This document shows, piece by piece, positions 1 to 11,003 of a DNA stretch of 64,000 nucleotides. The notes beneath the pieces are model-generated. The model did not search any database. It was not told where the DNA came from and saw nothing but the letters and a program-made list of their open reading frames with translations. Made by a program: the position numbers and the translations under genes. Every line of letters begins with the position of its first letter. Positions within the stretch are counted from its first letter, which is position 1. Source of the DNA: Ophiocordyceps camponoti-saundersi (nom. inval.) (Eukaryota > Ascomycota > Sordariomycetes > Hypocreales > Ophiocordycipitaceae); assembly GCA_003339415.1 (NCBI GenBank), contig PDHQ01000082.1, positions 62,001-126,000 of the forward strand, in the 5' to 3' direction.

Positions 1-823
1 CAGGCAGCCGCCCGTGTTATCGGCCATGGACGAGCCCTTGACGACGGGAGCTAGCGATGCCATGGGGGGTACGGCTTCGACGAGGCGTCTGCGGGCGACG
101 TCGAGCATGTCGACGTTGATGTCGAGCCCGGTAAATGATACGATGCCACCGCCGCCACCACCATCCTTCTTGACCACGGAACAGGGCTCCCTCTCCAGAG
201 GTCGCCAATCGTAAAACTTGAGGTTCCGGCCCCCTCCCACCGCCACCTCCAGTACGTTCCCCGCAGCGCAACGGGCAAGAGCACCGCGCAAGGAAGAGAT
301 CCCCATGAACCATTCGGAAAAGTCGAGCTCGCGATCGAATCGGGCGGCGTTTTCACCCGTCAAGGCGGGCGGACGACCCGTCGGCGTCGTCGAGTCATCG
401 AGAGTGGGTTTCGCGAGGGGACAGCACGAGGTCGCTACGGCTGTGCTGACGATGTAGAAGCCGAAGAAGCCGGCGACGAGGGAGGCGCCTGTCAGGGGAA
501 TCCAGGAACGGCGCCATAGCGTGAGGAGGGTTTCGGCTTGCTTTGGTGGTTTGTTTATCTTTGTTGGTTGTGGTTTCGAGGCTTTGCTTGGTTTATTTTT
601 TCTGTGTCTTTCAGCTTAGACGGTGAGAGACAGGGAAAGGATGCTTTTTTTCCCTTTTGCACTTCTCTTTGGGGGAAAAACTGACGTACGGCTTATACCC
701 AGGTGATGGTGCTGGTGGCGATCGCTTCGTCCCATGTGCTTGCTTGCTGGCGAGTCGGCGGTGGCATCGAGCCAGGAAGGGTATCGTCATCGAGGTGGCA
801 TTCTTTCGAAGAGGCGTATTCAT
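1..823 (-). CDS. OMS1: OMS1-like mitochondrial SAM-dependent methyltransferase (3' part cut off by window edge)
   Basis: Two exons on the minus strand, 823-690 and 601-<1, separated by an 88-nt intron (donor GTACGT at 689, acceptor ending at 602). The join is in frame and gives a basic N-terminus consistent with a mitochondrial presequence. One membrane segment follows (WIPLTGASLVAGFFGFYIV), then FDRELDFSEWFMGISSLRG and SAM motif I, LEVAVGGGRNLKFY. The order of presequence, single TM, the MG-x-LR region and the methyltransferase fold is that of Oms1, an inner-membrane methyltransferase that in yeast suppresses oxa1 defects; its substrate is not settled. Motif I reads VGGGRN where GTGRN is usual. 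The ATG at 823 was chosen; an in-frame ATG 11 codons later is possible. The C-terminus lies outside the window. Confidence 0.75.
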
Positions 824-1152
824 TGATTGGCTTTAGGTCTTTGTTTGGAACGCTCATACATATATATGTTGGTGGAGAGGAGCTACAGGCGGTTGATGAT
901 GGAGCTTGACAGTACAGTGGACGTTGGTGGAAGTCGTCGTCGATCATCGTCCGTGGTGTAAGAGGAGAAAAAAAAGAAAACACGCAAGTTTGGGGAACGG
1001 CCCGACCGTTGTGCCGTTGGCGGATTGACGCGTCGGGATTGATCATCACCCACCTTTTGGCGTCGTAGCTTGTTACGACGTCATACCCACCATCTCCCAC
1101 CTCGTCCCAATTCTACGTATGTACAGACATTCATAGACATGCACGAGCTGCC
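824..1152. promoter_or_regulatory. Divergent intergenic promoter region
   Basis: About 330 bp separate the two divergent start codons, so both genes probably share this upstream region. It contains ACGCG within gacgcgtcggg near 1028 and a purine-rich stretch around 962-980. No TATA box or named operator is clear. Confidence 0.4.
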
Positions 1153-2751
1153 ATGGCGGGCCACGAAGATCTTCAAGAGCTGTTGAGGATGTTTACCAGT
1201 AGGAAAGTGCCCATGTTGACGGCTATGAATCACGTCAAGGCATTGCAGGCAGAGGGACTACGAAGGTATGCATCTTGGCCTTGCTCATTTCTTCGCACCG
1301 GACGGAGAAGAATGGAACACCCTCCTACAAGACGTATCTTGACGTAACAAGATGCATGTAGCATCGAACAGCTTTCGAAAGCGGCCGTCAAGACCATCGA
1401 GACAGCGATCGGAGACGCCAAGCTGGCCAAGAACCTGCATACGGCATGCAAGAAGCACGAGACGACGAAGAAGAAGCGGGCTATCGACGACGATCCTTCG
1501 GCCATGACCTCCTCGCCTCCTTCCAAGAAGCCCAAGCTTTTACAGCCCCATAAGCACGACCTGGATTACGTCTCCATGACGGCCGACGAGCTGGAAATGT
1601 CGTTGAGCCTGCCGCTGGTCGAGGACGAGGCTACGATCCGGGAGACTACGGTGGTGACCAACAGGGCGCCTCTGTTATTGGCCTTTGCCGTCGAGCTCCT
1701 GCGCTTCACCATGCCGGAGCAGCCGCCGAGTAGCCGGTTAAGTCTGGCCCAGGCCGTCGTGAGCGCGAATTCGAAAGCAAAGGCCAAGAATCTGGGCATT
1801 GGCCGAGCCGACGACGACAACGACGATAAGATCCCAGAGGGACAGCCGACGGTTCGCGTCCTGGGAAGGGACCTTGCCGTGCTGAAACGAGGCGACTACA
1901 CATGGGCTGCGGCGGGGGACGCCGATGGGGTGGTAATGGCGACGCCGGCGGCCGAGGCGACGACTAGTGCCTGCTCTCCCGACACTACTACCAAGACGTG
2001 GATGGCGAGCCAGCGATTGACATCCAAGTCTTCGACATTCATAGCGCACTCGGCGGCGCTGACAAGCCCGGCCCAGCGACCCGGTCTGATGCGCCAGTTG
2101 ATGACGTCCAAACCCTCGCTCGAGACGGCGACGCACAACGCGTGGGCGATGCGGACGAGGTACGGGTCATCACCTCTGGTGCAGGAAGCCAGCTTCGACG
2201 ACGGCGAGACGGGATGCGGCGAGCTGATGCTCCGGGCGATGCGCGAGGCCGACGTCAGCGGCACCGTCGTCGTCCTCAGCCGCTGGTTCGGCGGGGTGAT
2301 GCTGGGGCCGGACCGGTGGCGTCTGATGCGCGAGTGCGTCGACGACGCGCTTTCATGTCGAAACAAGACGACGGCGAAGCTGGCCGGCGAGGCCGTCTGG
2401 GCTTTGGATCCGTCGTCCAAGGACATGGCCATCCATCGACCCGAGGGGGCGAGGAACTATCTGCTTCGCAGCTTCGCCGGGCCCGGAGCAGGGAAGAAGA
2501 CGAGCAAGAACGACGGCGACGGCGGGGACGATTGTCTGGGTAAGCTTCTGGGAGCGCTGAGGATGCTTTTCGCTAGCTGGGCTGCCGTCCTGAACCCTGC
2601 TCAGCTGGACAGTCGGGCTTGGAGCTGGTACATGGCTGTTAGGCCCGAGGTCGAGGCTGGGCCTGCCGGATGGGGGGCCAAGGGGCCGGTGAGGCTGGCG
2701 AGGATTTGTGATTTGGCTCGAAAGGGGGGAGGGGGAGAAAAGACAGGTTAG
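1153..2751 (+). CDS. IMPACT-family (UPF0029) domain protein
   Basis: Two exons, 1153-1265 and 1362-2751, with a 96-nt intron (GTATGC...GTAG); 500 codons in phase. The C-terminal half carries the IMPACT signature: STFIAHSAALTS, ATHNAWAMR, FDDGETGCGELML and VVVLSRWFGGVMLGPDRW. The family includes yeast Yih1 and mammalian IMPACT, which modulate Gcn1-Gcn2 signalling. This protein has no recognisable RWD domain at its N-terminus. Instead it has a helical segment, a basic KKPK-type region near residue 88 and an acidic spacer, so it resembles the longer filamentous-fungal IMPACT proteins of unknown role rather than true Yih1. It starts about 330 bp from the divergent OMS1-like gene. The domain call is firm; the function is inferred only. 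Confidence 0.85.
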
Positions 2752-4212
2752 ATGATAGGTGTTTGGTTATGGATGAATGAATGTGTTGGTCGAGTGCTTC
2801 ATGTTGTTGTGGTCACGGCAGCGGCCCTTGTAGCGACTGATATATATATATGATACATCTGAGCATCTCTCTGGAGGTGCGTCCACTTTGGAGTGCCAGA
2901 GCTGCGTCTATGACACCTATCTAGGTTATATGTATGTACATATATACACAATGAGGGGATGGTAAGAATGATTGGGGACGACATGGATCGTGATCGGGTT
3001 GTGGCTTTCTGTATCATGTCAAGATTTTGGTTGTAGCCATTGTCCGCAGTCATTTATCGTCCATGATTCTTGACTGTCCCAACATTTCTAACTGAAACTC
3101 AGCATCCTCCAGGTCAGTCATGGATGCGTGAGGCTTGACGACGTTGTCTCGCAAACTCAGGGTTCGACAATCCCTTGAATGAAATCAGCATTCTGGTCAA
3201 ATCAGTGAAGATGAAAGAAATGGGAATGAGAACAAACTATGTCTGACACAGCCAGGTGCTAGCTCATGGGAGATGGAGTAGAACACGAGCAGAGGCAGGA
3301 CCAGAAAAACGATCTGATAGCCGAAGATCACCTCCCAGGCTTGAGAGAAGAGGGAATGTTTGTGATTGTCTGGGGGTGCGGGCAATGCCGCAATCGTGAA
3401 AAATGTTTGCATTGTTGATGTTATCTGTGTTTAATGCTGAGCGAGGCCGGGGCTGAAAGCGAGTGTTGAAAGGGATATCTAGTATCTCGAGATCTGTCGT
3501 TCTGGGGGAAAACCGATTGGTCCTGTGTCTTGTAAGTCAAAACTTGGGAAGAGAGTCTGAAAAGTTCTTTGACCTTGTTGGCCAAGTCCGGATCCAAGGC
3601 GCAGATCTTGAGTCTCCTCAAAGTCGGGAATATTTGATGTTTGAAACAGGGCTTTTCTAGGCTTAAATGAAGATGATTTTGTTCGTGATTGTTTGGCGGC
3701 GGGGGTATGGCAGCCAAAGAGGAAAGGATTCAAATAATGACTCCGAAGTCCATGGTCTTGTCTCTTCGTACTTGGAGACGGGAGAAGATCCTTTGAATGG
3801 CGAAAGTTTTCCTGCTTTGTAACAAGTGTTGAAGACGAGAGTCTCCTCCGCACGAGCTACACGTTCCTGCTGAAGAATGGCAGAGGGACGGTAAACTAAG
3901 AGTCTGATCGTCTAGACTTCGATCCGAGATATGATAACGATGGAATGGCGTTGAAGCCAAAGGAGGCGAAACCGAAATAGAACTGTTCCTGTAAGTTGTA
4001 TGTATGGCAATGGCATAGATGGTAAGGTATCCATGATCTTTATGCGAAGGGACGAGTTTTTTATCGTGGTGCAGCGCAGCTGATGGTGTGGATGGTCTGA
4101 AGGAGTCAAGATTGAAGGAGTCAAGATTGATCAGTACCGATCAGAACAGGTGGCTTTCAGATACTTACAGCTGAGTGAGCCTCCACCAGCTGGCAGCGAG
4201 GCGATGCGAAAG
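2752..4212. other. Intergenic DNA, probably degraded retroelement 3' part
   Basis: No intact gene. Minus-strand reading frames of 60-124 codons between 3200 and 4120 are broken and not confidently assignable, but they lie directly downstream of the reverse-transcriptase remnant and could be decayed RNase H or integrase sequence. Base composition is more AT-rich than neighbouring exons. At 4108-4131 the phrase AAGGAGTCAAGATTG is tandemly repeated twice. No long terminal repeats were found. Confidence 0.4.
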
Positions 4213-4660
4213 TCAGAAAACTGTTCGACTGAAGTTTGATCTGGGATCGGTGTTTGTGACGTTGATAAGGAGAAGCTTCGAGAGCCCATTCCATTTTTTC
4301 CTTGCGAGTGCATGCCATTGTGCTTTTCGTCGAGGAAGTCTTGATCCGGTTTGTTCAGAGGATGAGGGCGTATTCATCAGGGCAAACCCGTCGACATGGT
4401 ACCCTAACATTTCCACTGAAGGGTAACAAAGGAATGACTTGGGGGCGGATAAGGAGAGATTCATGCTGACGAAGGGGTCGAACACGGCTGTGACATGTTT
4501 GACATGATCCTCTGGAGAGTCCGAGAAGATGACAACGTCGTCGATATATCCAGCTGCGTATGCTTTGTGAGGACGGAGAATGTGGTCGACGAATCGTTGA
4601 GCATGAGCAGGGGAGTTTTTTGTAACCTATGAGAGCGACAGTGGCTTTCTCGAGTCAATG
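4213..4660 (-). pseudogene. Degenerate Ty3/gypsy-type reverse transcriptase fragment
   Basis: Reading the minus strand gives, in order, TVALIGYK, then (after one base of slippage in an A run near 4615) NSPAHAQRFVDHILRP, then AAGYIDDVVIFSDSPEDHV, then SAPKSFLCYPSVEMLGYHVDG. These match the consecutive reverse-transcriptase motifs of fungal Ty3/gypsy elements: the NSPAxxQR block, the catalytic Y-x-D-D (YIDD, about 4537-4549) and the KxFLGYPSVxLLG block. The fragment is only about 450 bp, needs at least one frameshift, and has no intact gag, integrase or LTR nearby. It is a dead copy. The assignment to Metaviridae-like RT is by motif recognition. Confidence 0.75.
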
Positions 4661-6269
4661 AATGGTGGGATTTGGTGAGCGAAGCCAAAGTCAGAATGTT
4701 CGTTTGGAGTTGAATCTGGGGTGGATGAAGGAGTGGATAGAAAGAAGACGATTGATGAGAACAGGTAGCAGGTAGATGCTGAGAGTAAGGTGTTGGGGTA
4801 GTAAGGTGGAGGTTGAACGACTGAAGCGAAAGCCGAGTTAAGAACTGGACGTGGGATAGATGAAGGAGCGAAACAAAGAGAAAACCGATGACGACGGGTA
4901 GCAACTAGACATCGAGAGCTGGGTAGTAGAAAGGATGGAATCGGAAAATGGTCGTTCTCAATTTGACCTGAGGGATGATAATGTTGTTGATGATGATGAT
5001 GATGATCTGTCTGGGTACGGAGTAGAAAAGGGGGGGGGGGGGGGGGGTGAAAGGGGAGTGCCAGTTTAACTAACCCCTATGCCGTACGAATCGTGCCTTC
5101 TGTGGCATACATACATACTACATACATACCTACTACCTGCAGTAAACATACATGTTGCCAACTGCCAACTGCCAGCTGCCAGCTGGTAGGTGCGTACATA
5201 CACACATACACACATACCTACCTACCTAGGTAGTGTAGTAGAGGTAGGTAGGTAGGTAGGGGGTGGTGATGATCTTCACAACGGTGACAACTATCGATAA
5301 CTCAAACCAAGCCATGGAGTGGATCCGATTACGTCAAGTTGCCGGGGAGCGACGAGCCGAGCAACTTGTATCCATCCGTACCTTACGATGTGACTGAACG
5401 GTATATCAGGCAGGACTGCTATAAAGAAATGGAGTTGTTGAGAGATAAATTCATGAGCCAAAGGGGGAAAAGGCTTAGACCTAACAGAGCGAAAGGGAAC
5501 GGGCCCTTGGATGCTGCGGAGGCAACCAGAAGGCACACACACACAACAAAAGCGAAGGGAGAGAGCAAACAGGTCGTCTGTTGTATGTATGTATGTATGT
5601 TTGTACCTACCAGCCGGTAGTTGGCAGTATATGTACATACATCCGGGAGGACCAGTAAAAATAATACATAATAACAACGCGAGGGAAGCAGCGATCAACG
5701 ATCAACATGTTGATGATGAATAATCCTTGACTGTTGACTGACTCTCTCTCTCTCTCTGTCTCTGTCTCTCTGTCTCTCCTCTTCCTCTCCTCCTCCTCCT
5801 CCTCCTCTTCTTCTTCTTCAGCTGCCCATTCGCCTACCTCCTTTCTCCCCACGCCTTCTCCCTGCCTTTGATCTTCGCTCGCTCGCTCGATTCGCTCCCT
5901 TCTTTTGACTTCCCTGCCCCTCCCTGTTTTTTTCCCCTTCCCCTCCCCCGGGGAGCGCGTCAACTTGGCTGGAGAAATTGGGCGTCGCGAAAGTCATCAG
6001 CAGAATCGCGTTTTTTTCTCTCTCTTTCTCGCACGCCGTTTGAGTTGATTCGGTTTCGCGCTTGTTGTTGCCAAGTTCTCTTTTGATCAACTGCATCGCA
6101 TCTCGACGTCATTTTCGAAAGGGGTTACCTTCTATATTGACGTCTCTTTTTTTTTTTTGCTTTTTTTTCTTGGGGCCGCGCACCATCGTTTTCTCTTTGC
6201 TCTGGCAACTCCCGAGAGGAAGCTATATTCGCTTCCCAACCCCCCGCCCTTTTCCTCTACGCATCTGCC
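4661..6269. promoter_or_regulatory. Intergenic region and 5' leader of the CDK gene
   Basis: Contains GAT repeats (4986-5005), a 19-nt G run (about 5029-5047), a CATAC-rich stretch (5106-5150), a TACCTACCTAGG/CCTAGGTA-type inverted repeat (5217-5260), one ATCCGTAC octamer (5374) and long pyrimidine tracts (5740-5830, 5920-6030, 6140-6180) that probably lie in the promoter and 5' UTR of the CDK gene. No protein-coding gene is supported. Confidence 0.5.
5217..5260. repeat. TACC/GGTA inverted repeat
   Basis: acctacctacctaggtag, then 10 nt, then gaggtaggtaggtaggtag: two complementary arms able to pair. It is one of at least ten such elements in the intergenic DNA here. Confidence 0.75.
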
Positions 6270-7505
6270 ATGGATAACTATCAGAAGCTGGAAAAGGTGG
6301 GCGAGGGTGAGTTTATTCCTTCTTTTCTTTTCCATCCTCTTCCCTACCCTGCCTGGCCTGTTTCTTTTTGAAGAAGAGGAAAAAAAAGAGGGACAGAGAC
6401 AGAAAAAAAGACGGATTGAGAGAGAGAGAGAGAGAAACAAAGGCTGAGCGCAGTTACCAGGCACCTATGGCGTCGTCTACAAGGCGCGAGACCTTGCCAA
6501 TGGCGGGCGCATCGTCGCGCTCAAAAAGATACGGCTCGAGGCCGAAGACGAGGGCGTTCCCAGCACCGCGATTCGCGAGATTTCCCTGCTCAAGGAGATG
6601 AAGGATCCCAACATTGTCCGGCTGCTCAACATTGTCCACGCCGACGGACACAAGCTCTATCTCGTTTTCGAATTCCTCGACCTCGACCTCAAGAAATACA
6701 TGGAAGCCCTTCCTGTCAAGGACGGCGGCCGCGGCAAGGCCCTGCCCGAGGGTTCCTCAATGCACCTGATGCAGCTGGGTCTCAGCAACGGCGTGATACA
6801 AAAGTTTATGATGCAGCTGTGCGAGGGCATCAAGTACTGCCATTCGCACCGCGTCCTGCACCGCGATCTCAAGCCGCAGAACCTGCTCATCGACAAGGAT
6901 GGGAACCTCAAGCTGGCCGACTTTGGGCTCGCCCGGGCCTTTGGCGTGCCGTTGCGCACCTACACGCACGAGGTGGTGACGCTGTGGTACCGCGCGCCCG
7001 AGATTCTGCTGGGAGGCCGACAGTACTCTACCGGCGTCGACATGTGGTCCGTCGGCTGCATCTTTGCCGAGATGTGCACACGGAAGCCGCTGTTTCCCGG
7101 CGACTCGGAGATTGACGAGATTTTCAAGATTTTCCGGTAAAGTCGTCTTCCTTCTTCTCCCCCTCCCCTTGTGTGCTTGTCTCTCGTTGCTGGATGATCT
7201 GACAGTTGAGAACAAAAAGGGCACTCGGCACGCCGACGGAGGACCTGTGGCCAGGCGTGACGTCGTATCCCGACTTCAAGTCGTCCTTTCCCAAGTGGCA
7301 GAGGGACTTTGGCAATGCCCTCTGTTCGAACCTGGACGACAAGGGCCTGGACCTGCTGGAGATGATGCTCGTCTACGACCCGGCCGGTCGCATCTCGGCT
7401 AAGCAGGCGTGTATCCATCCATACTTTGAGGGCTACGTCGCGCCGCAACAGGAGCAGCAGCAGCAGCAGCCTACATCGGGGCGATTGAATGGCTATTACC
7501 ACTAG
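6270..7505 (+). CDS. cdc2: Cyclin-dependent kinase 1 (Cdc2/Cdc28/NimX)
   Basis: Three exons, 6270-6306, 6461-7136 and 7220-7505, give 332 aa. Visible features: glycine loop GEGTYGVV with inhibitory-site residues T14/Y15, ATP lysine in VALKKIRL, the exact PSTAIRE cyclin-binding helix (about residues 46-52), HRDLKPQN catalytic loop, DFGLARAF, T-loop threonine in [16 protein letters not shown], and [13 protein letters not shown]. The insert around [12 protein letters not shown] after the hinge is typical of filamentous-fungal Cdc2. This is the main mitotic CDK, acting in the nucleus with cyclins. The C-terminal tail has a short Q run (CAG repeat near 7451-7470). The last intron uses an AAAAAG acceptor at 7219 because the nearer CAG would put a stop in frame. 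Pyrimidine-rich leader upstream. Confidence 0.97.
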
Positions 7506-7780
7506 AGGGGTTTGCCACACCCTTGCTATGTGGGACGCTGACGGCAGCAAGGGAAGGGATCTCGAATGAACGGGGAGGCTTGTAGATGATGCTTCCTATG
7601 GCTGGAGTCTTTCAGGATATCGACACTTGGAAGAAGCCAGCCACGACGAGTCAGGGCAGTGATGACATTACGACGAGGACCGGGTTACATTTTTCTCCCC
7701 TTTTTGCAACAAGCGGCGAGTGAGTTGAAGGGGCATGGAGTACAGTGGCGGCGGCTTTGGAACCTGTATAAACACAGACG

Positions 7781-7783
<3 letters not shown>

Positions 7784-7821
<38 letters not shown>

Positions 7822-7915
7822 ACACACAAACACACTCACACACACACCCTCTCTCTCTCACACACGCATACACTCAGAATCACACACACTCAAACACACA
7901 CTCACACCCGCACAC
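7784..7915. repeat. (AC)n dinucleotide tract, perfect then interrupted
   Basis: Begins with about 30 nt of uninterrupted CA, followed by CACACT/CACAAA variants to about 7915. Located in the 3' flank of the CDK gene. Confidence 0.9.
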
Positions 7916-10416
7916 ACGACTCACGCATCCGCATCCAAACATATGAAAACGACGACCAAAGGAAGGTTCCAAATGTCACGAGAAGAGGGCGATGACGGTG
8001 GATTTCTCCTCTGGGGCATCGTGTTTGTAGTATGTATGTGTGTATGTATGAATGAGGGAACATATGGATGTATGCATGTACATATGCGGTGTGTATTCTT
8101 TTACGGAGTAAGGAGCGCGGAGCAGAAAGGTAGTCTGAGGGACGATGAGTCGGGGGGAAGAAGGGGAAGAATAAAGACGATTCCGAAGATTGCTGTTCGA
8201 GACAGGAGAAGACAGATGAGAGAGACAGATTCGTCATAGGAGAGGGATGTGAGGGAGTGGACAGGTTGTGGAACGTAGAATGGAGAGTCGTTGGCATGAT
8301 GAGGTTATAGATGACCTGCAGGGAGAGAGAAGGAGGGAGAACGAGACAGGGAGGGGGGGTTTTTTGAGAGACGGGGGAGAGACAGGATTGGGCGGGGGGA
8401 GAGATGGAGCGGAGGAAGAAGATGCGGGGGTAAGGAAGCGGAGAAGAGGCGGAGAAGAGACGGAGATGATGGTGACAGAGGGTAGAGGGGAGAGAGAATG
8501 AGAGAGACGCGGCTGTTTAGCTGGGTATGTAGATGAGATGCGGAAATAGAATATGCAAGATACGGACACAAACTTCCTACATCCGTTAGTTGGGTATAGG
8601 ATATGATGACGATGACAACGAAGATGATGATGAGGGTGAGAAATTAGAGTGTGAGGATATGCAATGAGGGGGGAAAGAAAACTAGACGGGCGGTTGCGGC
8701 GAAGGGAGCAAGATGGATGATAGGATTGCATGCGCAGATAGGCAGTGATGCTACGAAAAGGCATGATGTTTCCTTTTTTTTTCTTCTCCCTCTCTATCTT
8801 GGAGAATCATCTCTTTAGTGTTGTTTCAAGTGTGTATTTTGTCTGTTCTGATTGGGAGAAGAGATGGACGATGCTGCATGGATATCGTGTTCCTTGCTTT
8901 CTATGTAGGCTCTTACTGGACCAGTCATGGTTGTGGTGAGAGCGTCTGCCGACGGCATCGGCGCGGCGTAAGAAGTATGGGGTGCATCAAGCATGTGTGT
9001 CTTACGGATACATGGGTACTGTATGGATGGTAGGTGCGGATAGAGGAGAGCTGAGCATGGGGGGAAGAAGAAGAGAGGGATGGGCCGTCGTGTGAGTGAA
9101 AGTCACGTGCAGCTTCAGCGCTTATTTCCTTTTCTTTCTTCTTAAAAGGGGGGGCGGAGGCAGGGAGGAGGAGAAGAAGGACGAGGTTGAAGGCGCTTGG
9201 TGAAACGGGAGGCGGCGGCGTGGATGAGCAATGGCATGCACGTATGCGCATGTATGTATGTACGTGAGTAAGCGCTTGAGTAGGGGGGGGGGGGGGGGGG
9301 GGGGGGAGAGAAGAAAGCCTTTCGTGTGTCTTGAGATTGGAATCGTCATGTTGGGGGGGGAAGAGGAGTTGTTTCAGGTTTTGGGAAACGTTGAGATTGG
9401 CGAGTTGGAAGAGATGCAGAAGAAAGAAAAAAAGAAGGCATTCCATTAAGATGAGACAGAGGGTGGGAAATGCAGCTGTTAGGGGGGTAGGGGGGGGGGG
9501 ATCAAGATGGTAGAGAGAGAGGCTTTGTAAGCGCCGGGATGGGGAGCCGGAGATGCGGATCCGTGTCCGGGCCGTGGAGGATCGGAGCATAGCATAGCCC
9601 GTACGGTGACGAGGAATCACGCGTACATACATCCAGGTATAAAATACGTCACAGCTCTGGAGGATTTTTTCCTTTCGGTAGAGGTAAAAGTATCGGATGA
9701 AAGGGTCGGACATCCATCTTCTGGCATTTGAGAAGCTGCGCGGAAGGGAAAAAAAAAACCAGCCACTGTACACTGTAAATATGCACACGCCATCTTTCCT
9801 CGGGCGCCTCGGGTGATAGTTCTATTTCTCATCGGTAGGTAGGTGAGTCAAGAGAAAGGGGGCGGTTATTCCACGACAATTTTTAAACCGGTCACGGCAT
9901 TTACGACGCAGCGTCATTTTTTTTTTGTCTTTGGCTTTTTTCCTCTCCTCTCCTCTCTTTCTTCCCCCATCCCCAGCCACGCACACAAATGTCATGAAAA
10001 AAACGTTACGTTAGATGACACAACGAGGCGAAGAGAGAAGGCAAAGTTGACCAACCAATGACCCTTTCCCTCCCCCTCCCTTTCTCACTTTTTTCAACAT
10101 TTGACAAATGAGAATTACGCCTTGGGACCGTTTTGGAACAATAAAAACCTTGTAAGGCACACAGACAGATAAAATGCGTTAAACACAAAAGCCTTTTTTT
10201 TTGAATTTGGAAAAAAAAAAGGCAAGGGTCTTTCTTAGTTCTGTTTTGTGGTTTTTTTTTAACTGCGGGTCGATGATGGGGAGGAGGGGTGTGTGCTGTG
10301 GATTTTCGGGTTGTTCGTTTGTCATGATGGCCGAAGGAAAGGAAAATCTGCCTTGTTGAGAAAGAAAGGGGGGGATGGATTGGGCTGATTAAGTGAGAAA
10401 TGCGGTATTTTCTTGT

Positions 10417-10475
10417 ATGATGATGATGATGATGATGATGATGATAGTGGTGGTGGTGGTGGTGGTGGTGGTGGT
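10417..10475. repeat. Compound trinucleotide repeat (ATG)n(GTG)n
   Basis: About nine GAT/ATG units run directly into about nine GTG units. Translated frames give Asp, Met, Gly, Val or His runs, none of them genic. Confidence 0.9.
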
Positions 10476-10949
10476 GAGTTTTTCTTTTCTGAGTCAGGTC
10501 TGGTTTCTTCCTCTTTCCGCTTTTACAGTTGGATGTGTCATGTTGTCTGTCTGCCTGTCGTTGAATGTGAGTCGATAAAAAAAGCCGGGTGGTGGCTGAG
10601 ACGAGACGATGGATGAGCCTTGGTATAAGGCGTTCTTTCATTCCTCTCTTTTACCCGCCCCCCTTCTTCTTCTCGAGTCGTGAGATTTTCTTGTATGTAT
10701 GTATGTATGTATGGATATATTTTTATTCTTCTAAAACCTGTCAGATGCTACCGTCGAAACCATCCTAGCTGGTAACGGGAAAAAAAAGGAGGTGTATGTA
10801 GTGAGCATCATGTCTATCATCATGGGCGCAGCACACAGGCACATGCTCCGTACATACTCTATGTATTACATGTGTAGAGAGAAACGAGGAATGAATCATG
10901 AATAAATGATGTAATCGCCAGCTGCCTACCTAAATAGGTAATTATAAGG

Positions 10950-11003
10950 GGGCGGAAGAAGAAGAAGAAGAAGAAGAAGAAGAAGAAGAAGACGAAGACG
11001 AGG
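10950..11003. repeat. (AAG)n trinucleotide repeat
   Basis: About a dozen GAA/AAG units followed by GACGAAGACGAGG variants. The complementary strand is a polypyrimidine tract. Confidence 0.9.
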
